A DNA stretch of 12,788 nt, taken from assembly GCA_016293925.1 (NCBI GenBank), contig JAEDCX010000069.1, positions 1 through 12,788 of the forward strand, written 5' to 3'. Below the pieces are notes generated by a model. That model ran no database searches. It had not been told where the DNA came from and saw nothing but the letters and a program-made list of their open reading frames with translations. This document shows, piece after piece, positions 1 to 7,143 of the stretch. Source of the DNA: Lachnospiraceae bacterium (GTDB lineage Bacteria > Bacillota > Clostridia > Lachnospirales > Lachnospiraceae). Position numbers and translations under genes: made by a program. The number at the start of each line of letters is the position of its first letter. Position 1 is the first letter of the stretch.

Positions 1-17
1 TCACACGCGACTTACTC

Positions 18-46
18 ATAATAGCAACTAAGATTGCGAATGTCAA
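18..46 (-). promoter_or_regulatory. Strong sigma-A promoter reading left out of the window
   Basis: On the minus strand there is a perfect -35 box TTGACA (plus positions 41-46), a 17-bp spacer and the -10 box TATTAT (18-23), one mismatch from consensus. Just upstream, at about 47-77, the minus strand carries three A-tracts resembling an UP element. Transcription would start near position 10-12 and leave the window. The strength and the A-tracts are typical of rRNA or tRNA promoters, but the transcribed gene is not visible. An ATG overlapping the -10 box (17-19) cannot be a start codon served by this promoter. The promoter lies downstream of the cvpA-like gene in the same direction, so it does not serve that gene. 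Confidence 0.75.
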
Positions 47-167
47 CTGTTTTTTCGGGAAATTTTTTAATTTTTTAAGCCCGTATTGTCTATTCCCGGA
101 ACAACCACAATATATTGTATTTCTGTCCTGTGAACATACCATTTTGCCCGTTTCCGGCATCCGTGCA

Positions 168-632
168 TCAGAACATTCTCCGCAGCGGATTGTATCGGAA
201 CATCAGGTCCGTAAACTTGTTGTCTGCAATCATCTCAAAGGTTTTGAACTGCTCATTGGATAACTGATACTTCTCCAGGATGATATATGCCACCCAGACC
301 AGAAGCAACCCCTCCGCAATTCCGATCAGCATACCGAATGTCCGGTTGATCCCGTTCAGAACGGGTAATTTGGCGAAAAACTTGATCAGACCCAGCAACA
401 CCTTTACCAGCTGTACGAACACGATGAAGAGTAACAGGAACATGCCTGCCATGATAGCGGCTCCAAACTTCTCTTCCAGAGCATTGCCCACCAGGAACAT
501 AATCAGCGCAACGCCTGCAACCCCCAGTGCAATGGATATGACCGTTGCGATCTCTCCGACGATTCCTTTGAACCAGCCGCGCAGAAGACCGAACGCCAAT
601 ACTGCTACAGTACCGATTAACATATAATTCAT
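168..632 (-). CDS. CvpA family membrane protein
   Basis: This 154-residue protein is very hydrophobic, with four likely membrane segments at about residues 2-18, 26-49, 58-85 and 98-119. The family pattern is visible as the short RGWFKGIVGEI motif after the first segment (18-28) and NRTFGMLIGIAEG in the last segment (96-108). CvpA-type proteins are small inner-membrane proteins; E. coli CvpA is needed for colicin V production and for envelope stress tolerance, and the biochemical role in Firmicutes is unclear. The start is supported by an AAGGAG sequence 8 nt before ATG; another ATG lies three codons later. It is the last gene of a leftward module, 13 nt after the DUF5711-like gene, whose stop codon abuts its ribosome binding site. 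This suggests co-expression and an envelope role, which is inference. The C-terminal 35 residues are polar. No clear terminator follows it. Confidence 0.85.
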   Translation of the reverse strand: MNYMLIGTVAVLAFGLLRGWFKGIVGEIATVISIALGVAGVALIMFLVGNALEEKFGAAIMAGMFLLLFIVFVQLVKVLLGLIKFFAKLPVLNGINRTFGMLIGIAEGLLLVWVAYIILEKYQLSNEQFKTFEMIADNKFTDLMFRYNPLRRMF

Positions 633-645
633 GTGTTTCTCTCCT

Positions 646-1851
646 TTATTTCAATTGAAGTACTTCAATGTTATCCTTTGATACAATTGTAATGGAATTC
701 TTGGAATTCAACATAGCCAGTGAAACATTGATGTCGAAAAATCCCTGAAATATCTTCTGGCCGGATACGGAATAGACGGCACATTCCGCATTGTTATACA
801 CCAGACAGTACCCACCCCGGAATACGATCTCATCATACTGAATATCAATCTGAAAGGATCCTTTCCGTCCGTTGATCGAATAGACATCCACCTGGTATCT
901 GTGGTCGGAAGTCTCGCTGTCACTGACCAGTGCTACATAACTGTCGCTGTAATAGTAATTCCGAATCTCCCGCTCCAGCGGAATCTCTTTGCAGGTCTTG
1001 GGTATCTCTTTTCCGGAATAGAACACCAGCCGATCCGGGGACAAGGAGAAGCTGTTCTTATCATTCATGTATTTCAGACAGCCGATGACTTCTCCCGAAT
1101 AATCGTACCCGCTCACATACTGATCATTGAAATTCCTGCCCACGGATCCGAAATTATAGAAAGCCACGCGGGACATGTAGCCTTCCCGGCTGACCGCTTC
1201 TTCAATATATAGATATTCCACGGCAATCAATTTCCCTTGATCGGAGACCGAGATGTCAAAAGGATACCCGGAATCCTTCATCGTTACGTGAAAATATCCT
1301 ACCTGTTCACCGGACCTGGAATATACATAAATCGCCTGACCGGATGTGTTTCCTGTAATGACGGCAACATATCCGTTGGCCGAGATACTGAATCGCCGGA
1401 TCGGCATCGGTACGGCAATCTCTCCCTGTTTACCGGACTTGTTCATGACATACAATGTATCCCCGTTATAGTCCCCGATCGCAACGTATTCTCCCCGGAT
1501 ATCAACCAGCGGATTCTGCATCTGATATGTAATATTCCAAATCTGGCTTCCGTTGGTGTCCATGCAACTGGCTCCGTCGACACTGTAGGTAAGAACGGAA
1601 CCGGCATAGGCCATACATCCGGCATCTGCGGACACGCTTCGATCTACGGATTTCTTTACTTTATAGGTAGTGTACTTCTTCGTGTCCCCGGTTACCTTAA
1701 TCGCCACGATCACAACAATCAAAAGAACAATTCCCAGCCCGAAATACAGTGCCTTGCGAATCTTATGGCGTCTGATAGACTCCTCATAGCGGGAACGATG
1801 CCTTTCTCTGTTCTCTCTGTCATTGGTATCTGTTTTTCTAGTCGGTGCCAT
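646..1851 (-). CDS. DUF5711-like single-pass membrane protein with extracytoplasmic beta-rich domain
   Basis: The 401-residue product has a strongly charged basic N-terminus (residues 1-33), one transmembrane helix at about 34-52, and a long C-terminal region on the outer side. That region consists of repeated short beta-strand segments with aromatic and glycine-rich turns, for example around 84-110, 120-140, 153-182 and 200-215, suggesting a beta-propeller-like fold. This architecture matches DUF5711 proteins of Lachnospiraceae as I recall them; the family has no known biochemical activity. The basic, positively charged start favours an N-in topology. The ATG is preceded by GGGAGGAG with close spacing. 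It is the middle gene of the leftward module, 41 nt after the LysM gene and 13 nt before the cvpA-like gene. Co-transcription with a peptidoglycan-binding LysM protein suggests a role at the cell surface or division site, but no catalytic motif is visible. Other single-pass propeller-like surface proteins remain possible. Confidence 0.75.
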   Translation of the reverse strand: MAPTRKTDTNDRENRERHRSRYEESIRRHKIRKALYFGLGIVLLIVVIVAIKVTGDTKKYTTYKVKKSVDRSVSADAGCMAYAGSVLTYSVDGASCMDTNGSQIWNITYQMQNPLVDIRGEYVAIGDYNGDTLYVMNKSGKQGEIAVPMPIRRFSISANGYVAVITGNTSGQAIYVYSRSGEQVGYFHVTMKDSGYPFDISVSDQGKLIAVEYLYIEEAVSREGYMSRVAFYNFGSVGRNFNDQYVSGYDYSGEVIGCLKYMNDKNSFSLSPDRLVFYSGKEIPKTCKEIPLEREIRNYYYSDSYVALVSDSETSDHRYQVDVYSINGRKGSFQIDIQYDEIVFRGGYCLVYNNAECAVYSVSGQKIFQGFFDINVSLAMLNSKNSITIVSKDNIEVLQLK

Positions 1852-1892
1852 AGCACTCCTCCCTGATTCATCAGTAGTATATCATAGAAGTA

Positions 1893-3350
1893 TCACGGAA
1901 GCAAAATCTTTTGACCAATATATATTTTGTCCCCATTCTCAATATGATTATAATCACAGATCATCTGTACATGCGTCTCGTCACCGTAATATCTGCGGCT
2001 CAGTCCCACCAGCGTATCTCCGGACTGAATGATATATGTCAATGCTTTGCTCCCGCCTCCTGTTTCCACCGATTCCGAGATATTTTCAATATCCACCTGC
2101 TGCGGTTTGTCTTCCACATTCGCTGTGCCGATTTCATCCGTACTCTGTTTTCCCGTATTCGACGCCTGCACGTCTTCTCCCGTTCCCTGGTTTCCGGTGT
2201 GTGATGCCTGATCTGTCTCTGCCGTTCCCTGACTCCCGGAAGCCGCGTCCGATCCAGCCCCTCCTGCATCCCGATCTCCCGTGCGCTGCTCTTCCGGGCG
2301 TATCGCCTGATCCGTCTCCGTCGTTCCCTGTCCTGTCATCCCTTCCTGCTGCCCCGTTGCAGCCTGTCCATCCGCAGATACACGATCTGCACCCGGTGTC
2401 CCCCATGGATTCGTCTGATCCCCCGACTGTGCATCCATCCGATAGCCGATATCAGAAACATCCTCCGTTTCCACACGAAGGGAATCCTGCGCATCTGAAC
2501 CGGAAACATGAATACTCTCTCCCGCACTCTGAATCTTATCATCGATGAAAAGAGCAACCTGATCGATCGTATCCTCCATCCCGTTCAGCCGTTCGTAATT
2601 GTTGATGGAAACAATGGCCATAACCAGAACGGCAATCACCGCCACCATGCCCAATGCATAGGAACCGGAATTCTTCTTATCCTGCTCCGCGCTCTTATGC
2701 AACGCACTCCGGAACTGCCCTGTAGACCATTCCCTGGGTGCCGCATTTCCTCCAACGGAAACCTCCTTCCCATACTGCTCCGGCTCCCATTCCGACAGCA
2801 GACGCTGCATCGGATCATTGCGATCATAATAAATATAGTATCCGGAACAGGCACGTCTGGAAACCTCACCGCAGATATAGAACCTGTCCACACAATTAAA
2901 TCGGTCCATCTCCAGGAACAGACGACCCGCCCAGTCTCTGTCCTTCAAAATCGTTTCGTCAATGTATTCCTCCGTCAGCCTTCCAAGCTCGCCCTTTACA
3001 ATTCCCCAGCCAATCACCTGCTGATCATTAAAGTATTCCTCTTTTACCCGCTCAAAATGCTCTTTTTCTTCATCATTCAGACAATTTTCCTTCATTGTCT
3101 CGTACTCGCCTTCAGAGCATGCCGCGCCTCTGACGAAAAAGTATGTTCCGTCATGACGTTCTTCCACCGTGCCCAGCAGGAGCACGCTTCTGGATTTTTC
3201 CCGGGTATGATTGGAAATCCTGTTCAAATATGTAGAAACATAGTCCTCCATATAGATTTTGTACCCATCCTGAATCTGCCCGATCTGCCGTATATTACAC
3301 GGAATATTGATCTCTTCTGTATCCGTTAGTTTACCGATCAATGGAAACAC
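1893..3350 (-). CDS. Bitopic LysM-domain membrane protein
   Basis: From the chosen start the protein has 485 residues: a folded, probably cytoplasmic N-terminal domain (about 1-205), a basic and polar juxtamembrane stretch, one transmembrane helix (about 230-249), a long low-complexity linker rich in Gly, Thr, Gln, Asp and Ser (about 285-435), and a C-terminal LysM domain (about 437-485, with YIIQSGDTLVGLSRRYYG and an ending like GDKIYIGQKILLP). LysM binds N-acetylglucosamine-containing glycans, so the C-terminus likely touches peptidoglycan. The start is uncertain. No ATG has a ribosome site; GTG at 3350 and TTG at 3341 both follow a purine-rich AAGGAAAAGGAAGGGG tract, and the tract suits the TTG at least as well. 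The open frame extends to a GTG at 3425, adding a hydrophobic stretch resembling a signal peptide, but without a Shine-Dalgarno sequence. It is the first gene of the leftward envelope module. Confidence 0.82.
   Translation of the reverse strand: MFPLIGKLTDTEEINIPCNIRQIGQIQDGYKIYMEDYVSTYLNRISNHTREKSRSVLLLGTVEERHDGTYFFVRGAACSEGEYETMKENCLNDEEKEHFERVKEEYFNDQQVIGWGIVKGELGRLTEEYIDETILKDRDWAGRLFLEMDRFNCVDRFYICGEVSRRACSGYYIYYDRNDPMQRLLSEWEPEQYGKEVSVGGNAAPREWSTGQFRSALHKSAEQDKKNSGSYALGMVAVIAVLVMAIVSINNYERLNGMEDTIDQVALFIDDKIQSAGESIHVSGSDAQDSLRVETEDVSDIGYRMDAQSGDQTNPWGTPGADRVSADGQAATGQQEGMTGQGTTETDQAIRPEEQRTGDRDAGGAGSDAASGSQGTAETDQASHTGNQGTGEDVQASNTGKQSTDEIGTANVEDKPQQVDIENISESVETGGGSKALTYIIQSGDTLVGLSRRYYGDETHVQMICDYNHIENGDKIYIGQKILLP
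2206..2330. repeat. Imperfect direct repeats in the LysM protein linker
   Basis: Two 26-bp copies at 2206-2231 and 2305-2330 match at 23 positions; the three differences are C/T changes. They encode the repeated peptide QGT(A/T)ETDQA in the extracytoplasmic linker. A weaker third copy begins near 2164. This looks like linker growth by internal duplication, which often varies in length between strains. Confidence 0.6.
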
Positions 3351-3449
3351 CCCTTCCTTTTCCTTTAGAGGGAGCATAACACAGCAGAAAAAGAGAATTT
3401 GCCGAAAACACGCCTGTGAATACACATTTCACTCGACTTTTTCCGCACC

Positions 3450-3483
3450 GCAAAGAAAGACCACCGGAAATATTCCGATGGTC
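3450..3483 (-). terminator. Intrinsic terminator after galM
   Basis: On the minus strand an 11-bp stem (arms at 3473-3483 and 3459-3469, 3-nt loop) is followed by a T-rich stretch TTTCTTTG. The only non-Watson-Crick position is a G-U pair in the minus-strand RNA, whereas it would be a C-A mismatch on the plus strand, so the hairpin is tuned to leftward transcription. It lies 27 nt after the galM stop and should end the phosphofructokinase-to-galM run. Confidence 0.8.
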
Positions 3484-3510
3484 TCCTGAAAGATGATCTG
3501 TCAAAAAAGA

Positions 3511-4554
3511 TTAATAAATAAATCGGTAAATGGTTACTGAATTATACTCTCTGTTCGGACCAAATACACAGGACGGAAACTGTGGATGGTTGGCAGAGTC
3601 CGGGAAATACTGTGTCTCCAGACACAAACCGGTACGCTTCCCATACCGTCTGCCTTCTTTTCCTTTCTGTGCTTTGGTGGAATTCCCGGCATAGAACTGG
3701 ACACCCGGAAGATCCGTATAGACCTCCATGCTCCTGCCTGCCGCCTCATCATCCACACGGGCAATGAGATGAACCGTTCCGTCATAGTCATCAATGACCC
3801 AGTTCTGATCATATCCGCCTGTATACTTCAGCGTAGGGTAATCTGCATCGATCTCATCACCGATTCGCTTGGATACGGTGAAATCAAGTGGGGTACCTTT
3901 GACAGGAACAATCTCCCCTGTGGGAATTGCACCCGGGACAATCTCCGTATAATGGCTGGCATTCAGCCACAACTTCTCATCCAGAATGGTTCCCGAACCA
4001 TGACCGCTCAGATTAAAATAAGAATGATTGGTCAGGTTAATAATCGTATTCTTATCGCTGGACGCATGATAGGACAGCTCCAGCTCGTCATCATTGGTCA
4101 GTGTATATGTAACGCTTGTCACGGTGTTCCCCGGAAATCCAAGATCGCCGTCTTCCTTCTTCACGGTAAACGTAACGGAATGATCCCCCACAGCCGCATC
4201 CCATACCCGCTTCTGGAAGGCATTGTGAAAATCCGTGTGCAGATTGTTCTTACCGTCATTCACCGGAAGCTGATAGGTCACACCGTCAAGGGTATATTGC
4301 GCACCGCCGATCCGGTTGGCATTCGGCCCGATGGTAGCGCCGAAATGAGAACCATTGTCGAAGTAGGGTTCCAGCGTATCATACCCCTCTACCACATCCG
4401 TGTAACTACCGTCTTTGTTCGGAAGATACAGACGAACCAGAATCGCTCCGAAATCCGTTACCTGTGCTTTCATGCCCCTTTTGTTGGTGAGCGTATAAAG
4501 TGATACCTCACGTCCGTCCCTGGTCTTTCCGAAAAATTCTTTCTCTACCGCCAT
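3511..4554 (-). CDS. galM: Aldose 1-epimerase (mutarotase)
   Basis: This enzyme interconverts the alpha and beta anomers of aldoses such as galactose and glucose, feeding the Leloir pathway in the cytoplasm. The 347-residue length is normal for the family. Conserved motifs are in order: NANR (78-81) with the substrate-binding Arg81, NNLH with His106, NLTNHSYFNLSG with the catalytic acid His177, GGYDQNW with Asp249, and GLCLETQ with the catalytic base Glu313. The ATG is preceded by GAGGAG 9 nt upstream. The gene begins 14 nt after the recR stop, so it is probably transcribed as the tail of the dnaX-ybaB-recR run and ends at the hairpin at 3450-3483. No galactose kinase or transferase gene is near, so the exact sugar it serves cannot be told from this window. 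Confidence 0.93.
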   Translation of the reverse strand: MAVEKEFFGKTRDGREVSLYTLTNKRGMKAQVTDFGAILVRLYLPNKDGSYTDVVEGYDTLEPYFDNGSHFGATIGPNANRIGGAQYTLDGVTYQLPVNDGKNNLHTDFHNAFQKRVWDAAVGDHSVTFTVKKEDGDLGFPGNTVTSVTYTLTNDDELELSYHASSDKNTIINLTNHSYFNLSGHGSGTILDEKLWLNASHYTEIVPGAIPTGEIVPVKGTPLDFTVSKRIGDEIDADYPTLKYTGGYDQNWVIDDYDGTVHLIARVDDEAAGRSMEVYTDLPGVQFYAGNSTKAQKGKEGRRYGKRTGLCLETQYFPDSANHPQFPSCVFGPNREYNSVTIYRFIY

Positions 4555-4568
4555 GTTTCTATTCTCCT

Positions 4569-5165
4569 CTACAGTTCTATTCTTCCTTCCAACGCACGAA
4601 GCAGCGTCACCTCGTCGATGTATTCCAGATCTCCTCCCACCGGCACACCGCTGGCAATCCGGGTTACCTTGACTCCCGTGGGCTTGATCAGTTTACTGAT
4701 ATACATTGCCGTGGTCTCACCCTCCAGACTGGAATTGGTGGCAATGATGACCTCATCCACATCACCGTGCAGACGCTCCATCAGTTCTTTCAGCTTAATA
4801 TCGTTGGGACCGATTCCCAACATCGGTGAGATTGCACCATGAAGCACATGATAGACTCCCTCAAACCGTCCTGTCTTCTCGTATGCCGCCAGATCCCTGG
4901 TGTTCTCCACCACCATAATCAAACGATGATTCCTGTTCCCATTGGCGCAGATCGGACATTCCTCCTGGTCCGTCAATGTACAACAGGTCTTGCAATAGCG
5001 TACATTCCGTTTCGCATCCACAATGGTCTGTGCAAACCGGTTGACCCGCTCCTCAGACATATTCAGGAAATGAAATGCCAGACGTTGTGCGGATTTGTTG
5101 CCGATACCGGGCAGCGCGGCAAGCTCCTCAATTAACCTGTTTATGTGTCCGCTATACATATCCAT
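4569..5165 (-). CDS. recR: Recombination mediator protein RecR
   Basis: RecR works with RecO and RecF to load RecA on gapped single-stranded DNA during recombinational repair. The 198-residue length is standard. The N-terminal helix-hairpin-helix is visible at about residues 15-35 (LPGIGNKSAQRLAFHFL). The four-cysteine zinc site follows at Cys58, Cys61, Cys70 and Cys73, then the Toprim domain starting near 82 (MVVENTRDLAAYEKTG) with GVYHVLHGAISPMLGIGP. The start ATG shares one base with the ybaB stop (TGATG), pointing to translational coupling; GGAGGA lies 11 nt upstream. A second ATG two codons later is less well placed. The order dnaX-ybaB-recR is one of the most conserved in bacteria. galM follows after 14 nt. 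Confidence 0.97.
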   Translation of the reverse strand: MDMYSGHINRLIEELAALPGIGNKSAQRLAFHFLNMSEERVNRFAQTIVDAKRNVRYCKTCCTLTDQEECPICANGNRNHRLIMVVENTRDLAAYEKTGRFEGVYHVLHGAISPMLGIGPNDIKLKELMERLHGDVDEVIIATNSSLEGETTAMYISKLIKPTGVKVTRIASGVPVGGDLEYIDEVTLLRALEGRIEL

Positions 5166-5506
5166 CAGAACGGAAATCCTCCAAGACCGCCGGTCATACT
5201 GCCCATCATTGCTGCGCTTGCTTCATCCGCCATTCTCATTGCTTCATTGGTTGCCGCCATAATCAGATCCTGCAGCATCTCAATATCATCCGGATCAACC
5301 ACCTCCGGTGATAAAATAACCTTTGTGACTTCTTTTTTGCCCGTTACGGTTACTTCCACCGCTCCGCCGCCGGCTTTCGCAGTGAACTCCTTCGTCTCCA
5401 GTTCCTTCTGGCTCTCTTCCATCTGACGCTGCATTCTCTGTGCCTGCTTCATCAGATTATTCATGTTGCCCGGCATACCTCCCGGAAATCCGCCTCTCTT
5501 TGCCAT
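5165..5506 (-). CDS. ybaB: YbaB/EbfC family nucleoid-associated protein
   Basis: This small DNA-binding protein family forms dimers shaped like tweezers and is implicated in nucleoid organisation; it is almost always encoded beside dnaX and recR. The 113-residue product has a Gly/Met/Pro-rich N-terminus, an amphipathic helix at about 15-40 (MNNLMKQAQRMQRQMEESQKE), a central beta region with GGGAVEVTVTG (46-56), the family-typical DPDDIEMLQDLI (71-82), and a Met/Gly-rich tail. I chose ATG 5506 because GGAGGA sits 8 nt before it; a longer open frame to 5548 overlaps the dnaX stop and has no ribosome site. It begins 22 nt after dnaX and its stop overlaps the recR start. Confidence 0.95.
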   Translation of the reverse strand: MAKRGGFPGGMPGNMNNLMKQAQRMQRQMEESQKELETKEFTAKAGGGAVEVTVTGKKEVTKVILSPEVVDPDDIEMLQDLIMAATNEAMRMADEASAAMMGSMTGGLGGFPF

Positions 5507-5528
5507 ATCATTCATCCTCCATTTATCG

Positions 5529-7106
5529 CTAAAAATCGTCGGCTTCACTATTATCTGTTTCGATCTCCATGTGGATTACTTGGGTCAGATCCACATAGGA
5601 ACGCTCAAAATTCTCAGTGACACTGATTTTCTGTATCTCTACGCTGACATTCTTGCCAATGGCCTGTGACAGCACGTTTTCGATCTCTTCTTTCTTATCG
5701 GGAGTGCTCACCCCATCATAACACAAACCCTCCGGAACCACGATCATCAGGCGGTTGTCACCGGCAAGGCTGAGTCTGGCATCCTTCAGATACGCCTTCA
5801 GCGGGAAGCCGAATTCCTCCTGAAGCTGACGCCACTGCCTGACCAGCTGCTGCACATCCTCCGGAACGGCACGATCCAGTTCTTTTCTTACAAAAGGAGC
5901 AGACGGCTGGACGGTCACCTGCTGCATCACGGTTCCTCCCGCAGGTACAAACCCCTGTTCCATTCTTCTCTCCAGATCCCGCAGACGTTCCTCGATTCCC
6001 GCATCTGCCTGATGCATCGGCGGCTGGCATAATCTGACAACCTCCACCTCCAGCAGAATTCTCTTGGAGACTGCTTTTTTCATCCGATCCAGCAATTCCG
6101 CAAAAACCCGGATATATCGCATGATCGTATCCGCATCCAGCATCCCGGCCTCTTCCGTCAGCCGCCGGAGATTATCGGAAGACATATCAATAATCCCTTC
6201 CACAGACTCGGAAGTGTTCGCCAACATCAGATTCCGCAGATACCACACGAAATCGGTCACAAACTGCACCAGTTCCCGGCCCTGAATCATGATCTCGTCG
6301 ATCAGGGCGATACAGTCCGTCACGTTTCCATCCATGATTCCGCGAAGCAGGCGGGAGAATACCTCCGTATCCACCGCCCCCAGGACATCCAGAACATTGT
6401 CATAGGTCAGTGTTTCCCCATAATGAAACGCAAGACACTGATCCAGCAGACTTAAGGAATCCCGCATGGAGCCGTCCCCGGCCTTGGCAATATATGCAAG
6501 GGCTCTCTGTTCCACGCTGTAACCTTCCCGATTCATCAGATCCTGTAATCTTGCCACAATGGTTTCATTGGAGATTCTCTTGAAATCATACCGCTGGCAT
6601 CTGGACAGAATGGTAATCGGTATTTTCTGGGACTCGGTGGTTGCAAGAATAAAAATCACATAGGACGGCGGCTCTTCCAGGGTTTTCAGCAGCGCATTGA
6701 AAGCACCCACCGATAACATATGGACCTCATCAATAATGTATACTTTTTTCTTACCCTCCGCGGGAGAGTAGGAAACCTCTTCCACAATCTGACGGATATT
6801 ATCTACGCCGTTGTTGCTGGCTGCATCGATCTCGATCACATTCATGCTGGCACCCGCCGCAATGGCTTTGCAGGACGGACACTCTCCGCAGGGATTCCCG
6901 TTCACGGGCTGCTCGCAATTCACAGCCCTGGCCAGAATCTTGGCAATGGTCGTCTTGCCGGTTCCCCGGGTACCGCAAAAAAGATAGGCATGTCCTACCC
7001 TGTCCGACATAATCTGATTCTTCAGCGTCGTTACGATATGATCCTGTCCCTTCACATCCTCAAAGGTAACCGGGCGGAATTTACGATAAAGAGCCATGTA
7101 CGACAT
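5529..7106 (-). CDS. dnaX: DNA polymerase III subunits gamma and tau
   Basis: DnaX is the ATPase core of the clamp loader that places the beta sliding clamp on primed DNA during replication. The 525-residue product carries the AAA+ signatures: Walker A GTRGTGKT (45-52), a zinc site formed by Cys64, Cys73, Cys76 and Cys79, Walker B IIDE (124-127), sensor motif ATTE (155-158) and the SRC arginine finger (168-170). The remaining C-terminal part is variable, as in the tau-specific region of Firmicutes. An AGGAG lies 8 nt before the ATG. The gene follows the phosphofructokinase gene by 37 nt and is followed by ybaB after 22 nt. I see no convincing programmed frameshift site for a separate gamma form: two A6 runs (6075-6080 and 6744-6749) are in the wrong codon phase for the E. 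coli-type heptamer. Confidence 0.97.
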   Translation of the reverse strand: MSYMALYRKFRPVTFEDVKGQDHIVTTLKNQIMSDRVGHAYLFCGTRGTGKTTIAKILARAVNCEQPVNGNPCGECPSCKAIAAGASMNVIEIDAASNNGVDNIRQIVEEVSYSPAEGKKKVYIIDEVHMLSVGAFNALLKTLEEPPSYVIFILATTESQKIPITILSRCQRYDFKRISNETIVARLQDLMNREGYSVEQRALAYIAKAGDGSMRDSLSLLDQCLAFHYGETLTYDNVLDVLGAVDTEVFSRLLRGIMDGNVTDCIALIDEIMIQGRELVQFVTDFVWYLRNLMLANTSESVEGIIDMSSDNLRRLTEEAGMLDADTIMRYIRVFAELLDRMKKAVSKRILLEVEVVRLCQPPMHQADAGIEERLRDLERRMEQGFVPAGGTVMQQVTVQPSAPFVRKELDRAVPEDVQQLVRQWRQLQEEFGFPLKAYLKDARLSLAGDNRLMIVVPEGLCYDGVSTPDKKEEIENVLSQAIGKNVSVEIQKISVTENFERSYVDLTQVIHMEIETDNSEADDF

Positions 7107-7143
7107 GCGCTATTCTCCTGTTGCCTGTTTCATTACAATCTCA

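Noticed and set aside
139..160. Small hairpin (TGCCG/CGGGCA) after the cvpA-like gene as a terminator
   Set aside because: The stem is only five pairs with a bulge and no U-run follows.
2036..2548. Long plus-strand Pro/Ser-rich frame opposite the LysM linker
   Set aside because: It arises from the low-complexity repeat composition of the linker region on the other strand and has no ribosome site.
3413..3425. TGTG...CACA inverted repeat near the upstream GTG of the LysM gene as a regulator site
   Set aside because: Too short and isolated to distinguish from chance.
6075..6080. Second A6 run in dnaX near the end of the clamp-loader core
   Set aside because: The phase is ATG AAA AAA GCA, again wrong for the known heptamer, and I saw no stem-loop or internal ribosome-like site around it.
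6744..6749. A6 run in dnaX after a GGAGGG-like sequence, resembling the E. coli gamma frameshift site
   Set aside because: The codon phase is AAG AAA AAA G, not the required A AAA AAG phase, and the site lies near residue 120, inside the ATPase core, where a shift would destroy the protein.
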